Source: Brachybacterium nesterenkovii
Lineage (GTDB): Bacteria > Actinomycetota > Actinomycetes > Actinomycetales > Dermabacteraceae
Reading direction: 5' to 3'
DNA: 64,000 nt
Assembly (NCBI RefSeq): GCF_900163655.1
Contig: NZ_FWFG01000050.1
Location: forward strand, 29,375-93,374
Below the pieces are notes generated by a model. The model worked only from the letters and a program-made list of their open reading frames with translations, searched no databases and was not told where the DNA came from. Position 1 is the stretch's first letter. Each line of letters starts with the position of its first letter. Below are positions 63,561 to 64,000 of this stretch, one piece after another. Made by a program: the position numbers and the translations under genes.

Positions 63561-64000
63561 GTCCCGCGTCAAGTAGTTGGCAGGATTTCCTTGGTTTTGA
63601 ATGTCGGGGTGGTGGGGTCGGCCAGGCCCAGGTGCACCTCCTTGGGCCGGTTCCATGAGATGGCCTCGTGGGGCCGGAGCTCGTTGTACTCGATCCGGTA
63701 GTCCTCGGCCCGCTCGGCGAGCACGATCGCGTCGTCGATCTCGTCCAGGTAGAGCCGTTCGTACTTCAGCGTGCCGAAGCCGCGTTCACGGGACCCGTTC
63801 TGCCCCGGGGTCTTCACTCGGGTGCGCACGTGGTGTAGCTCGGGGTGGGCGGCGATGAAGGACTCGAAGCGGAAGGACCGGAACGGCCCGCCGTTGTCCG
63901 TCACGATGGTCACCACGGGCAACAGCTCACCGGTCTCGGGATGAGGCGCCCTGGGTTTCGTTCCGAGGTCAGGACGCAACGGGCGCTGAATCCTGATCGT
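63560..64000 (-). mobile_element. Insertion sequence, IS3-like, partial (runs off the window)
   Basis: The element seems to begin at TGTCCCGCGTCAAG (63560), which has the TG end typical of IS3-type elements. It continues to the window edge. It carries the transposase described separately. Only one end is visible, so the inverted repeat cannot be confirmed. Confidence 0.65.
63569..64000 (-). CDS. IS transposase, integrase-core C-terminal part (partial)
   Basis: At least 143 residues, open to the window edge; the N-terminus lies beyond it. VTIVTDNGGPFRS gives the second catalytic Asp, TPGQNGSRERGFGTLKYERLY the catalytic Glu, and YRIEYNELRPHEAISWNRP the conserved RPH end of the rve core in IS3-family OrfB-like enzymes. 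The reading frame is intact, so the copy may be active. It separates deoC from whatever lay beyond. Confidence 0.88.
   Translation of the reverse strand, partial: TIRIQRPLRPDLGTKPRAPHPETGELLPVVTIVTDNGGPFRSFRFESFIAAHPELHHVRTRVKTPGQNGSRERGFGTLKYERLYLDEIDDAIVLAERAEDYRIEYNELRPHEAISWNRPKEVHLGLADPTTPTFKTKEILPTT

Overview
The window is very GC-rich (about 72% by eye), densely coded, and uses GTG starts and 4-base stop/start overlaps freely. Gene content (WhiB, DUF3499, DUF5719, TIGR03089, RDD/SpoIIM/DUF58, acyl-CoA carboxylase with an epsilon subunit, no mycolate genes) points to an actinobacterium of the Micrococcales, most like Brachybacterium/Dermabacteraceae. The assignment is an inference from gene families and was not checked against a database. 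No rRNA, tRNA, CRISPR array or phage block was recognised.

Layout. 1-12.7 kb: conserved actinobacterial core. It holds the end of a DUF58 gene, SpoIIM and RDD membrane proteins, a phosphomannomutase fused to a Trm112-like zinc ribbon, DUF3499, a degenerate zincin, DUF5719, a giant membrane glycosyltransferase, WhiB, a CofE-like ligase carrying a 7-copy coding minisatellite, and TIGR03089. 12.8-40.8 kb: a cell-envelope glycopolymer island. Its left part makes and exports a galactofuranose polymer (glf, GlfT2-like polymerase, ABC-2 exporter A, two GT2 enzymes, an LCP ligase, and a DPM1-like GT/DUF2304/DUF6541 lipid-linked sugar set). Its right part is a complete pseudaminic acid pathway (pseB, C, F, a PseG-PseH fusion, pseI). 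This is followed by three large poorly known glycosyltransferase-like proteins, a GT2, ABC-2 exporter B and a hexapeptide acyltransferase. 40.8-49.2 kb: purE/purK, a two-component system, a class III cyclase, biotin ligase and acyl-CoA carboxylase beta and epsilon subunits. 49.2-52.7 kb: a TPP riboswitch and a tenA-thiM-thiE-thiD salvage operon with a tiny coupled leader ORF. 52.7-63.4 kb: a TetR/CPBP operon (CPBP gene frameshifted), DUF885 peptidase, Maf, biotin carboxylase alpha subunit, and a nucleoside-catabolism group (PNP, phosphosugar mutase, deoC) plus DUF2330. 63.5 kb to the end: an insertion sequence running off the window.

The most interesting biology is the glycopolymer island. 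It pairs a Galf polymer system resembling mycobacterial galactan assembly with a full CMP-pseudaminate pathway. Two adjacent proteins carry HP and Ser/Thr motifs like those of bacterial CMP-sialic acid transferases. I infer a pseudaminate-containing cell-wall polymer (teichulosonic-acid-like) exported by one of two ABC transporters and attached to peptidoglycan by the LCP protein. A second recurring theme is promoter architecture: about fifteen genes start 6-9 bases after a TANNNT-type -10 element, i.e. they look leaderless.
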